NCBI GenBank assembly: GCA_016188575.1 | Contig: JACPHN010000072.1 | Coordinates: forward strand, 1 to 35,575 | Source of the DNA: Candidatus Schekmanbacteria bacterium | Lineage (GTDB): Bacteria; CSSED10-310; JACPHN01 | Reading direction: 5' to 3' | DNA length: 35,575 bases | Shown here: piece by piece, positions 24,401-31,850 of the stretch | How positions within the stretch are numbered: the first letter of the stretch is position 1 | Layout of the letters: every line of letters begins with the position of its first letter | Translations under genes and position numbers: made by a program | Notes under the pieces: generated by a model | The model's input: the letters and a program-made list of their open reading frames with translations, nothing else | Databases searched by the model: none | Told to the model about the DNA's origin: nothing

Positions 24401-25905
24401 GCGAAGAACGACGTCCACGGTGAATTGGTGTCTGAGCCCTGAAGCACGATGTTCGGCATCTGGGCGAGCGTCCCTCCCGGTCGCGTGACCTCGGAGCCGA
24501 TCGTCCACATCTCCTCAGGCGTTTCCATGATTTGCCAGGTGCTGTCGCTTTCGTCATAGACCGAGGAATCGCCGGACCAGGTCACCTTGAGCTTGGCAGA
24601 CGCGCAGGTGCTCAGCGGCTTCCATTCGTACGTTCCAGTGTTGAGCGCGTCGCCGGCGAGCGTCTGGACGGTTCCCCCGCAGTCGACGGAAAGGCCTACC
24701 TTCTCGCTGGCGAGCATTCCCTGCGCGGACCAAGTCAGGGTGTGAACGTAGTTTTGGACCAGTGATTCGCCGCCGTTGGGAAAAGTTACGCGGATCGCCG
24801 GCAAGATGCTGAAGGAGCTGGGGCTCGTAGCCTGGACGCGGCCGTCGTTGCTCCAGGTCAGGCGAATCCTGGCCGTTGTCGTGATCGGTTCGGTAACCGT
24901 CCAATCAAACGAGCTGCTCCCGTTGGCCGTGATTGCGGCAGTGGGATTGATCGTCGCGTAACTCACGCCTCCGTCGCGAGACAGCTCTGCCGTCGCAGTG
25001 TTCCATAGCCCTACGTTGTCAAACTGGATGGCGTGGCCCGACCCGACCTGCCACTTCTCGCCGCCGACAGGAGATGTCAGCCACATGGCCGGGAATTTGG
25101 CGTTAACTTCCGAATAGACCAGCGGATCCTGGTTCCAGGCCACGCGGACACAGGCGGGATCCGCGCCGGGTCCCGGGATGTTGCTCCAAAGATAGCTGCC
25201 CGTGTTGTCGACCGTTGCAATCTGCGTGAAGGGTCCATCACCGGTGCAGTCGTTCACCCGATCCACGGAAATCTGAACCTTGTCGGAATAGTGAATGCCG
25301 TCGTTCGTTTGCCATTCGATCTGCTGAGAGCCACCGATGATATAGGACGTCCAGTCGCCCGGCCCGTTGATCACAACGGACGGCTGGAGTCGAGTAATGA
25401 CCCCGAGACGGTCGACGTAGGAGCCGAGCGCCCCGTAGAAACCGCCGATCTCGTAGCCGCTGGCCGCCGTCCAAGTCGTGGCGCTGCCGCCCGACCCACC
25501 ACCCGAAATCGAGTACGTGCTGCCGTCCAGACACTTCCTCGTGAGGGTGATCTTGTCCATCACGGCACCGCCGGCCGCGATGACCTCCTGGAGCCAGCAA
25601 CCATCCGGGAACTCAATGCTGGAGTTTGTGCCGCCGGTGTCCTTTGAATGCGTGTAGACCTCTCCATTCTTGTATTGAATGGTAATGCCGTCTACATAGC
25701 TTCCCGTTCTGATAATGATTTTCTTGAGAGGCGACCGTTTCCCGACTGCTGAGCTGTCATCAAATGGCTCTCCCCCTGATCCGCCCATGGGTCCCCATTT
25801 CGACAGATCACCGTCGACCGTCGCGGCGGCCGCAACGGTTGTCAGTGCGACGACTCCGCAGGCAACCACACCCGACACCCATGCACGCAAGCTCCTGAGA
25901 TTCAT
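18448..25905 (-). CDS. Giant exported protein with N-terminal jacalin-like lectin domain
   Basis: A 2485-aa product. The signal peptide is at 1-28. A jacalin-like beta-prism lectin spans about 37-170: WGPMGGSGGEPFDD, TGSYVDGITIQYKNG, LDGSTYSISGGGSGG, and YEIGGFYGALGSYVDRLG with the sugar-site GxxxD pattern. Three Ig-like modules with GGE-W/L motifs follow to about 460. EF-hand or dockerin-like calcium loops are at about 893 (DLNGDG), 1101 (DLNGDS) and 1506 (DRNSDGFINESD). A helical, Ala/Val-rich stretch (1952-2031) precedes a coiled coil (2036-2109) and a beta-rich end closing NFQTYAYSGN. I chose the ATG at 25905: GGAGG is seven bases upstream, but only one base from the ATG at 25911. It follows the 623-aa gene by 12 bp. 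It probably binds glycans at or beyond the cell surface. No catalytic domain is recognised. Confidence 0.85.
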   Translation of the reverse strand: MNLRSLRAWVSGVVACGVVALTTVAAAATVDGDLSKWGPMGGSGGEPFDDSSAVGKRSPLKKIIIRTGSYVDGITIQYKNGEVYTHSKDTGGTNSSIEFPDGCWLQEVIAAGGAVMDKITLTRKCLDGSTYSISGGGSGGSATTWTAASGYEIGGFYGALGSYVDRLGVITRLQPSVVINGPGDWTSYIIGGSQQIEWQTNDGIHYSDKVQISVDRVNDCTGDGPFTQIATVDNTGSYLWSNIPGPGADPACVRVAWNQDPLVYSEVNAKFPAMWLTSPVGGEKWQVGSGHAIQFDNVGLWNTATAELSRDGGVSYATINPTAAITANGSSSFDWTVTEPITTTARIRLTWSNDGRVQATSPSSFSILPAIRVTFPNGGESLVQNYVHTLTWSAQGMLASEKVGLSVDCGGTVQTLAGDALNTGTYEWKPLSTCASAKLKVTWSGDSSVYDESDSTWQIMETPEEMWTIGSEVTRPGGTLAQMPNIVLQGSDTNSPWTSFFAWSNVDDKLYTIAPVAATIRWASSSGAGTVDKTGVSVWPASPQIHVLSSPASPESTGVSYKFLKVGYTTAGAKVESGEFKSTQAGYTVIHYTAGTLGDVNVESLAFEVVKTVSWNQSGVLSTDANACVIGSNLTGSAYSHNDPDGKNGYVYFATSRYDGAIHDRAKREGEIFPVNKYDSNMLGPQDPMVVVWYVRNAKNIAWPSRPVQYTCNWPDEAGQGVYSIVIASQLGSAMGSQPTLDFAQQPTPEIYSQDDTGQPGYNPNEEHAFISDGVVWAIRQDLGSVAMGKATSLPYVLVKYWDTKTTVSTADDEWAFYVYKVAVTNATYPTLGPITGEAGKVVQPIVPLSYLSACTETYASGDPKYIDHNGVAWAKAAGALTVNFYYPLQPGFYYDLNGDGVAEKSAGECVPWLSYYAGTPTSPVNFPYTITWPADVPTLLVGETLMTPKRGLPNIKNQQAAKVAYDGESPSGPNADAHLATLYEPLTARTVSLDELPLSELKTDLKDGLTTIEGSADGSVKLNYALRVRVYYDPIAKALGFKGHFDNTGDYISGDPLLLPNVMTASERDALKGACLSAGNCVDYKAAVDALYDLTRNPNQIDLNGDSAIDKKYYVGYKNDNGALIVDGLNSSSDKALAAGTATGTGYLTLAFNDEIGISSPVSLTVIKVDCEDTNANAIGDGVYRGQIQVIPSDNVFDEQLTLRHSADFAGLVEALTFEWYAKFTTEAGAVPDDGEDPVPAPWLYQGGGDEGVELTIGGANLRTLADSDYIVRYQTNPLYGGPAAGPGVCPEQLEWSPWAGNPGSTVLNRVAKLGEGWVKRVIKGLNLFDSRYSDFHKAAAATYVSMIEQAGRRYEGDIAFNGDASNLNSIGLIESYTTVLKRAKMLSIDGIPAVSDHDATNQALLLVASRIADLYALLGNEAFADALDPTIGFSTDSLAYGNMAPSIFAFMNQVSTLLEEEVELLRGRDSARGVTSASPLYNRLVWNFTTGEGEVAYQQIYNMLDRNSDGFINESDAAIMYPQGHGDAWGHYLTGIKTYYDLLRHPNFNWQARAESINVAGTAVPVDFLDERKFATLAANKARTGAHIVNLVYKQVYEEDPKLQWQGYPDEKTVLMFDSTGQPAYVKREWGLEGWGRRAAQGAYFDWLTANAVIPEKDTISTGIQKIDRTTVAEIAEIALKHDELINEVDKAGAGLNPLGFAKGVVPFDIDPAAVDGGETHFEQIYQRFLTTLRSCTSVFNNANSSSQMLRKNQDDLQDFTQGVQEQERDYKNRLIEIFGTPYTSDIGSNGTFPDSYDGPDIYHYMIVDRSGLTGESMPTPDYYQDIQGFFKPMADGTFFPGNDGVSQDAIEGAASSAYATISYRVSLDDFSVLKPESWGSSVRKSPGELQRIMSDMYRMRADLTEAIDGNYGALMNDMRDKANLIKDQFNLSADVLEIKSSRAKKNKSLNVAIGVAYGVKVAATHVREATKEYAESIAEGIPKVVGLATDATSVARGAIKLASAVGQNVLRGVEGVADVAGNSMGLAKEDLAIQSDLEIDYKTSDFELKQSLAELTSMLRTESAARTKIFTMTEELEQLKRDFNAKLAEGFRLQQELVAFRRKTAAKVQAYRYQDMAFRVFRNDSLQKYRAQFDATARIAWLAATAFDYETNLLGTNEAAGRKFLTDIVRHRALGQLVADRSGGDPMPMPGSNGLAGVMGIMKANFDVLKTQLGFNNPQTEANRFSLREEHFRIRPDSKEKWVEALKSSYVPDLWQIKEFRRYCRPFAPEYSGAQPALVIPFDTTVTYGLNFFGEELGPGDSSYDTTHFATKIRSVGVWFGNYNALGLSNTPRIYLVPVGADVLRSPSADDFTVRLWRVVDQVMPVPFAMGPTDLAQPAWLPSDNMVGNMGDVRRAPMFRAYDESEEAEAAESRLIGRSVWNENWLLIIPGGTFLADEEAGLKTFIEGPCANAEEAAATCARTGEGITDIKLNFQTYAYSGN

Positions 25906-25917
25906 CGTCATGCCTCC

Positions 25918-27789
25918 CTAGCCGTTGAGCTCGTCTTCGGTGCCCATCCGTTGCAGGCGGAAGGTGCCTGACGTGTAGATGGTGCGGCGGTGTAGGCCGG
26001 TGACGCTTTCCCGGTAGGTGCCGCCGACGATCCTTTCGCCCCAGCCGGGAGGATTGCAGTTGGCCGGAGGGCTGTCGAGCGGAGCGCACTTGGCGGGATC
26101 CAGGTTGCCAAACGTCAGCGTCAAGGCGCGCGAGATCGCGTAGGCCTCGGCCTTGTAGCCGGAATAGCTCGCGTTCTGGTTGTCGTGATCCGGGTGAAAG
26201 AGGTGGAAGAAGGGGTTGGTCGGGTGATCGGCGGGGATTGAGACCGTGACGGTCAGCACGTCGCCCGCGGCGCCGAAATCGCCCGACAAGGGTAGAGTCG
26301 CCGGCGGCTCCCCTGCCTGGTCCGGGAAGTCGATCGTCATCGTGCTGATCCGCTGGCCGACGACCTCGCCGTCGATCAGACGGGCGCCGCTGTAGCCGGA
26401 TTGTGTCAATAGCGACGGATCCGTGATCAGCGCGAGCCGCCCAGGTTCGGTCACGGTGCCGCCGGCGTCTGTAACCGCCTCCTTCCAGAGCTGGGTCACC
26501 TCGCGCACCAGGCGCACGTTGTTGTCCTTGTCCACGTGGACGACAAGACGGAACGAAAAGTCCTGAGCGGTGGGTTTGGGCGTCGTGTTGTCGGTCGACG
26601 AGAAGGCCTCGCTCACTGCGTTGATCGTCGCGGTCCCTACCCACAACCCGGGATGGGTCGGGGAGGTGCCGGCAGCCTGCGCGAGGACCCGGCTGAACCG
26701 GCCGAACATGCCCTGCCCGAGCCGCGCCTGATCGGGTGAAAGCGCCCGCGAAACCGATACGGGGACGCGAAACCGGACGCCTTCGCCATCCGTGATGCTC
26801 AGCAGCGTTTGCGCACCGTCGACGCCGCTGCCCAGGTCCGCGCGCTGCACCCGCAACCGGACGGTAACGAAGTCCCCGGCCGGAACATCGAGGTCGAGCT
26901 GCGCCACGACACCCGGAAAGCTCTTCCACAAGAGCGTCTGCTGCGTCTGGTCGTACTCCGGCACGGTCAACGGCACATCGGCGGTAGCTGGCGCCACCGC
27001 GACGGTCCTGGCGGCGTCGGAGCGATTGTGGATCGCGAAGGTCAGCTCGTTGGCCTGGGTCCCGAAGTCGAGCGTTTCATCGCCGCCGGCCAACTTTACC
27101 TCGATGGGCGCAGTAAACGCCGACGAGCCCTTGGTGTAAACCCAGTATGCCGCGCCGCTCTGAATCGCCGTCGTTGCGGCGGCGACACTTTCCCAGGCGC
27201 CGGTCGCCGAGCTCAGCCCGTAGACCGGCTGCCCCGCATGCGTAATCGACGCCTCGAAGTAGTCTGCAAACGTCACCGGAACCGCGGGGTCGATCGGCAG
27301 GCCCGTCAGGGTGAACGCGTCCGGGGTCCAGGTCACGGTGCGCGGCACCGGCCGGCCCTGGATCGTCCAGGTGACGGCGGCCGCGCCGCCCACCTTGACC
27401 AGATAGGGGCGGTTGGCGAGCAGCGTCGTCAGCGTATTCATGAACGATTCCGGCCGCGAGGAGGGAAAGTACCACCGCCAGTCGGGGTCCTTCAGCTTGG
27501 GTTCGCCGAGATCCTCGATGAACTCGGCCGTCGTTACCCGCGTTACCGAGGCGAAGACGGCTTCGATCTCCGGGGTCGAAGCCAGCAGCGTATCGAGCTC
27601 GCGGGGCTCGGGCTGCACCTCGACGAAGATCGCGTTCCACCCCGGCTGGAGCTGAAACTGCTGAGTGGCGTCACCTGACCCCTGGACCGCGCTGACACCG
27701 ACGATGAGCGCCGCCGTAGCCGTCAGCGCCATGGCGAGCAGCATGGTCACGGCAACAATGGCGACACCAACCCTCACGCGTTTTTTCAT
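25918..27789 (-). CDS. Exported protein of unknown function, first gene of the giant-protein operon
   Basis: A 623-aa product starting MKKRVRVGVAIVAVTMLLAM, a strong signal or anchor sequence. The mature protein opens with FQLQPGWNAIFVEVQPEPRE, a motif I associate with large secreted proteins of unknown function, and is predicted to be beta-rich, with segments such as AAYWVYTKGS and HPTNPFFHLFHPDHD (His/Asp-rich, a possible metal site). It lacks a sorting tail and any catalytic motif I know. AAGGAG lies about ten bases before the ATG. A 440-bp leader region upstream contains a sigma-54 promoter candidate at 27941-27956. The stop at 25918 is followed after 12 bp by the start of the lectin protein gene, so the two are co-transcribed. 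Confidence 0.82.
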   Translation of the reverse strand: MKKRVRVGVAIVAVTMLLAMALTATAALIVGVSAVQGSGDATQQFQLQPGWNAIFVEVQPEPRELDTLLASTPEIEAVFASVTRVTTAEFIEDLGEPKLKDPDWRWYFPSSRPESFMNTLTTLLANRPYLVKVGGAAAVTWTIQGRPVPRTVTWTPDAFTLTGLPIDPAVPVTFADYFEASITHAGQPVYGLSSATGAWESVAAATTAIQSGAAYWVYTKGSSAFTAPIEVKLAGGDETLDFGTQANELTFAIHNRSDAARTVAVAPATADVPLTVPEYDQTQQTLLWKSFPGVVAQLDLDVPAGDFVTVRLRVQRADLGSGVDGAQTLLSITDGEGVRFRVPVSVSRALSPDQARLGQGMFGRFSRVLAQAAGTSPTHPGLWVGTATINAVSEAFSSTDNTTPKPTAQDFSFRLVVHVDKDNNVRLVREVTQLWKEAVTDAGGTVTEPGRLALITDPSLLTQSGYSGARLIDGEVVGQRISTMTIDFPDQAGEPPATLPLSGDFGAAGDVLTVTVSIPADHPTNPFFHLFHPDHDNQNASYSGYKAEAYAISRALTLTFGNLDPAKCAPLDSPPANCNPPGWGERIVGGTYRESVTGLHRRTIYTSGTFRLQRMGTEDELNG

Positions 27790-27940
27790 GCGCTCTGTGC
27801 TCCTTGAAGCAGCGGGTCAACCCTGACCCATCGACGAAACTCGGATTCTAGTATCCATAATGCGAAATATCCATCCCCCGGAGAGTTAGCGTAGGAGGAT
27901 GACGCCAGCGGGGCAGGCCGAGGCTCTGCGCCGGCGCTAA

Positions 27941-27956
27941 TGCACAATCCATGCCG
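27941..27956 (-). promoter_or_regulatory. Candidate sigma-54 (-24/-12) promoter of the giant-protein operon
   Basis: The minus strand reads CGGCATGGATTGTGCA. Against TGGCACG-N4-TTGCA it has the invariant GG (27955-27954) and GC (27943-27942) with the required 10-base gap and matches 9 of 12 consensus positions. The predicted start is near 27930, leaving a leader of about 140 bases before the first gene at 27789. It lies between a sigma-54 activator gene and the operon on the same strand. Confidence 0.5.
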
Positions 27957-28050
27957 CGCGTCGGGCCGGGCGCTCGTAGTCGGTCAAAGGCGGTCCGACC
28001 TCCCGAAGATTGCGGGCAGGCTCACGTGCTGCACCGGATTGCCACTCTTC

Positions 28051-28071
28051 CCCCGGCGTGAACAGCCGGGG
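28051..28071. promoter_or_regulatory. Inverted repeat upstream of the sigma-54 promoter candidate
   Basis: CCCCGGC at 28051-28057 and GCCGGGG at 28065-28071 flank seven bases. It is about 100 bp upstream of the -24 element, a typical distance for an enhancer bound by a sigma-54 activator. It could equally be a hairpin ending transcription of the activator gene. The rest of 27790-28231 shows no gene; a short hairpin GGGTCA/TGACCC is at 27814-27829, within the leader. Confidence 0.3.
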
Positions 28072-28231
28072 TGCGGGTCCGCCGCCGGGGGGAACCGCCG
28101 CTCGCTCCCGTCCGTCGCGCTCGCGCGCGAGGCCGTCGGAAAGCCCTTTCCGGCACCTCGATGCGGCCGCGACAGCCCTGCCGACCGCGGCCGAACGTGC
28201 AATCCCTTGCCAGTCGCGCCGGTCGGCCTCC

Positions 28232-29569
28232 TCAACCGCGGCCGTCGCCAAGCCCGTGGCGGCTCAGCAAGTTGTACGTTTGCCGCAGTGAGACGCCGAC
28301 CCTCGCAGCGAGATCGGCCACGGTGCCGTTGCTTTCCGCCAGGGCGCGCTGGAGATATTCCCGTTCGAAGGCGTCGACGATCCGGCGTTTCGCTTCATGG
28401 AAGGAGGATAGCTCCGGCTGCATGGCAATTGGGGTAGGAGGCTGGAGCGGACCGCCCTGCTTCAGGATCAGGCTCCGCTCCAGGACATTGCGGAGCTCGC
28501 GCACATTGCCCGCCCACGGCTGATCTCGGAGCCAGTCGAGGAATGCCGGGGTCGCGGTGGGGATTGCGCGATCCATCTGCACGCAAAGCACGCGCAGCAG
28601 ATGCTCGACCAGCTCGGGGATGTCTTCCCGATGGTCGCGAAGCGGTGGCATCGCGATTGTCACCACTTCCAGCCGGTGAACCAGGTCGAGTCGAAATCGG
28701 CCTGCCTGCGCCTCGTCGCGGAGGGATCGCGTCGCCGCGGTCACCAGGCGAAAGTTGCTGCGCTCCGCTCTGTCGGCGCCGAGCGGACAGATTTCACCGG
28801 TGTCCAGCGCGCGGAGGAGGCGCGGCTGCACGGACAGGGGTAGATGCATGATTTCATCGAGAAAGAGCGTTCCGCCGTCGGCCACCGAAAACTTGCCACG
28901 CCGAGAGGTGGCTGCGCCGGTGAACGCCCCGCCGACGTTGCCGAAGAGCTCCGCCTCGACGAGGGACTCCGGCAGTGCCGCGCAATCGACGGCGACGAAC
29001 GGGCCACCGGCGCGGCGGGAGGCGGCGTGCAGCGCGTGCGCGACGACGTCTTTCCCCGTTCCGGTTTCTCCCTCGATGAGCACCGGGACATCCAGCGGCG
29101 CCACCTGCACCACCTGCGCTCGGACTCGTCGCATGGCCGACGATGCGCCGACCAGCTCCCGCGAGGCCGCACCGAGGCGAGCGCCGCGAAGCTGCCGCCG
29201 CAGGCCGGTGAGCGCCGCGGCGCGCTTGACGAGCTGAATGAGCTCTGTCGGATCGCACGGCATGGCGAGAAAGGAAAAAGCCTGGGCCCGTTTCACGCGT
29301 ACTGCGAGACGCTGGTCACTCGGCGCCAGGACGATGACGGGTACGCCTGGGATACCGGCCTGCAGGGTGGCGAGATCAGCCAGGTCGGCCTCGGCCCCGT
29401 CCCGCAGCAGCAGTACCGCGTCGACGGGGGACCGCTGCAGGGCGCGCGCGCCCTTGACGCCGGCGACGTGAATCGTGGCGAAGCCGAACTGCTCGAGCGG
29501 AAGTGATATCGCCTCCAGGGCTCGCCCCGGCTCCCCGCCTATCAGTGCCACGATACCTCTTTCAGACAT
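28232..29569 (-). CDS. Sigma-54-dependent activator with degenerate receiver
   Basis: A 445-aa NtrC-type regulator. Residues 1-120 align with a receiver but have lost its chemistry: the acidic pocket is GGEPG, the phosphoacceptor position falls on Leu (VDAVLLLRDG), the switch Thr is Ala (VLAPSD) and the conserved Lys is Met (FLAMPCD). The AAA+ domain is complete: Walker A GETGTGKD, GAFTGA for sigma-54 contact, Walker B GTLFLDEI, and WAGNVRELRNVLERS. A Fis-type helix-turn-helix ends the protein (DLAARVGVSLRQTYNLLSR). The ATG at 29569 has GGAGA six bases upstream; the longer open frame to 30022 overlaps the kinase gene and is rejected. It lies 227 bp downstream of the kinase and 443 bp upstream of the giant-protein operon, which it probably activates. 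Confidence 0.92.
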   Translation of the reverse strand: MSERGIVALIGGEPGRALEAISLPLEQFGFATIHVAGVKGARALQRSPVDAVLLLRDGAEADLADLATLQAGIPGVPVIVLAPSDQRLAVRVKRAQAFSFLAMPCDPTELIQLVKRAAALTGLRRQLRGARLGAASRELVGASSAMRRVRAQVVQVAPLDVPVLIEGETGTGKDVVAHALHAASRRAGGPFVAVDCAALPESLVEAELFGNVGGAFTGAATSRRGKFSVADGGTLFLDEIMHLPLSVQPRLLRALDTGEICPLGADRAERSNFRLVTAATRSLRDEAQAGRFRLDLVHRLEVVTIAMPPLRDHREDIPELVEHLLRVLCVQMDRAIPTATPAFLDWLRDQPWAGNVRELRNVLERSLILKQGGPLQPPTPIAMQPELSSFHEAKRRIVDAFEREYLQRALAESNGTVADLAARVGVSLRQTYNLLSRHGLGDGRG

Positions 29570-29590
29570 GGCTTTCTCCGGGATCGAAGT

Positions 29591-29626
29591 GTTCACCTCC
29601 CCCCCGCAAGCGGGGGGGAGGTGAAC
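29591..29626. repeat. Perfect 17-bp palindrome between kinase and activator genes
   Basis: The left arm GTTCACCTCCCCCCCGC (29591-29607) is perfectly inverted at 29610-29626 with only AA between. There is no T-run. Related C-run/G-run hairpins with a GTTCAC or GTGAAC flank occur at about 344-373, 3731-3756 and 32207, so this is probably a REP-like element. Its position may attenuate transcription between the kinase and the activator. Confidence 0.7.
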
Positions 29627-29795
29627 AGTTACGGTATTGCGATCGACGACGACCTGCCAGGCGCAGTATCCAGCGGCGGCCAACAGCATATCCCAGTAGG
29701 CGTTGAGCGTTCCTCCACCATAGCTTCGACGCTCGCTGACGCTCGCGGTTGGCTTGAGAGCCGCCGTCCTGGCCCCGAGCGAATCGGCGACACCC

Positions 29796-31850
29796 CTACC
29801 GCTGGGGGATCTCCACCCGAAAGCACGCGCCACCACCTTCACCATCCTCGTAGGCGACCGTACCGCCGTGCGCCTCGGCGATTTGCTTGACCATGACGAG
29901 GCCCAGGCCAGTGCCATTGCGCTTTCCATGCGTGACAAACTCGTTGAACAACGCGTCGCGAATCTCTTGCGGCACCCCGGGCCCGCTGTCGCGACACGTG
30001 AGCACCAGGCAGTCCGGAACACGGCGAATCGCGACCACGAGGCACCCCCCTCCGCTCATCGCGTCCATCGCGTTAGCCGCCAGATTGGTGAGCAGCCGTT
30101 CCAGGGCCGAGACGTCCACGACCACCTCCGGGTGATCGGTCTCGGCCTCGAGCTGCAGCTCGACATCCGTGTAAAAGGTCATCGCTTCGAGCAGGCGGCG
30201 GACGCGGCCCACGAGCACGTGCATGGAGGTGGAGACCGGCGCGACATGGATGCGGTCTCGGGCGACCGCGAGCACGTCAGAAAGCCAACCCAGGGTGCGT
30301 TGGGACGCTTCGCGCGCGATGTCGGCGAGGCGGCCGCGCTGCGAGCTGTCCTCCTCGTTCACCAGTAACTCGAGGTAACCGCGCGTCACTGAAATTCCTC
30401 CACGTACGTCATGCAACACCCCGGCCGCCATGCGACCGAGCGCCGAAAGCTTCTGATTGCGAATGAGCAGCGCCTGCGCCGACACCAGCTCGGCAGTTCG
30501 CTCGCGCACTCTTTCCTCAAGAGCGCGATTGAGGCATTCGAGCTCTCGCTGTGTGGCGCGGAGCCGCTGGTTTGCATCGGAAAGCTCGGCGGTCCGCTGC
30601 TCGACTCGGTGCGCAAGCTCGAGTCGAAACGCGTCGAGCTCGGCTTGAATCCGGCGGAAACGACCGGAGAGGCTCCCGGCCATGGACAGCACGACGGCCG
30701 CCAGTCCGTAGTGGACCGTCCGCGGCATCATGATCAGGCCACGGTCAGCGACGATGTCCACGAGGGCCGTGGCACCGAGCAACAGGCATCCGACGCCCAG
30801 GGTCCGAGCCTCGCGGTGAAGCGCCAACGATTGCCGCGTCACGGTGACGACCAGGACCAACAGGTACGCCGCCGTCGCCACCTCCCAATAGGGGAGAATC
30901 GCCATGTTCCACACCAGGCCGGGCTCGAGCACCACCGCGCCCAGGGCAAGCAGCGCCGACCAACAATAAGCACGCATGCCCCATCCGATGCGCAATCCGA
31001 GGAAAGGCCACAGAAAGTGGGTCCCCGCAATCGGCATCAGAAACACGGCAGTGTATTCCAGCTCCTTCATCAAGAAAAAATCGGAGCTGAACTCATATTT
31101 TATTTGCGAGCGAAGCAGCAAGTACAATCCCGCATCGATCGCAAACAGGGAGAATGCGAAATATTCGTCCTGATTGCGTCGACCGCGAGAAACGTGCAGA
31201 TGGAGGAGCCCGACCAGAACACAGACCACGGCGGAGAGCAGCGCCGGAAACTCGCGCCAAACCAGCTCGCGGCCGAGCTCGTCGAGTCTGCCCAGGTGAA
31301 TCGGACCCACATACGGTCCACCGTTGCCGGGGGCCTGAGCCTCGCTGCGCCACACCCGTAGCGCCAGCACCACTCGGCCGCTTCGGGCCAGGTCTGCGGG
31401 TAGCGCGAAAACCGCTGCCCGGTCGTACTCGGGACGAGCCCGCGGCGGCAGCGAGCCGACCTCCCCGAGCTTGCGGCCGTTGGCGAAGAGCTCGTAGGCG
31501 CTGTAGACCTTGCCCATCAGCACGCCCACGCCGTCCAGCTCCCCGATCGAGCTCGCGGCCGCCGAGCCCACGCAGACGGTCACCCGATACCAGCTCATGC
31601 CGGTTGGATGAAAGCGTCCCGTCTGGCGCCAGGTGCCGGGAACGCGACGAGTCTCCCAGGCGGAGTCATCGAAGCTCGCCAGTGCCCATCGCCGGTCGTC
31701 CCCCTGGTGAAAGCGCCACGTTCCGCCGATGGATCGGGGCGGATCCGTCGCATCGAGGAGAACATCGCAGGACGGTCCCGCGGCCACACCGGCGGGGACG
31801 AGAAAGCCGAACAGCAACGCCAGCATGGCCGCAATGCACAATCCCCGCAC
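29796..31850 (-). CDS. 7TM-DISM-type sensor histidine kinase with extracytoplasmic jelly-roll sensor
   Basis: About 684 aa from the GTG at 31850 (an in-frame ATG is at 31826; neither has a strong ribosome site, and the frame stays open to 32270). A signal peptide (to about 25) precedes a jelly-roll sensor (about 43-190) with GTWRFHQGDDRRWA, DDSAWETRRVPGTW and ELFANGRKLG, a carbohydrate-binding-like fold of the 7TMR-DISM type. Seven membrane helices follow (about 200-392), then a coiled coil (396-470). The HisKA-like motif GRMAAGVLHDVRGGI carries His480 and is followed by the N box (NLAANAMDAM), G1 (DSGPGVP) and G2 (NGTGLGLVMV). It lies in the same direction as, and upstream of, a sigma-54 activator. 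The activator's receiver lacks Asp, so the true phosphate acceptor may be the paralogue at 33838. Confidence 0.88.
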   Translation of the reverse strand: MRGLCIAAMLALLFGFLVPAGVAAGPSCDVLLDATDPPRSIGGTWRFHQGDDRRWALASFDDSAWETRRVPGTWRQTGRFHPTGMSWYRVTVCVGSAAASSIGELDGVGVLMGKVYSAYELFANGRKLGEVGSLPPRARPEYDRAAVFALPADLARSGRVVLALRVWRSEAQAPGNGGPYVGPIHLGRLDELGRELVWREFPALLSAVVCVLVGLLHLHVSRGRRNQDEYFAFSLFAIDAGLYLLLRSQIKYEFSSDFFLMKELEYTAVFLMPIAGTHFLWPFLGLRIGWGMRAYCWSALLALGAVVLEPGLVWNMAILPYWEVATAAYLLVLVVTVTRQSLALHREARTLGVGCLLLGATALVDIVADRGLIMMPRTVHYGLAAVVLSMAGSLSGRFRRIQAELDAFRLELAHRVEQRTAELSDANQRLRATQRELECLNRALEERVRERTAELVSAQALLIRNQKLSALGRMAAGVLHDVRGGISVTRGYLELLVNEEDSSQRGRLADIAREASQRTLGWLSDVLAVARDRIHVAPVSTSMHVLVGRVRRLLEAMTFYTDVELQLEAETDHPEVVVDVSALERLLTNLAANAMDAMSGGGCLVVAIRRVPDCLVLTCRDSGPGVPQEIRDALFNEFVTHGKRNGTGLGLVMVKQIAEAHGGTVAYEDGEGGGACFRVEIPQR

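Noticed and set aside
28199-28214. Minus-strand CTGGCAAGGGATTGCA as a sigma-54 promoter
   Set aside because: GG and GC are one base too close; this spacing normally abolishes sigma-54 recognition, and a better site lies at 27941-27956.
29570-30022. N-terminal extension of the sigma-54 activator frame
   Set aside because: It overlaps the kinase gene and has no domain; the ATG at 29569 has a good ribosome site and starts the receiver-like domain.
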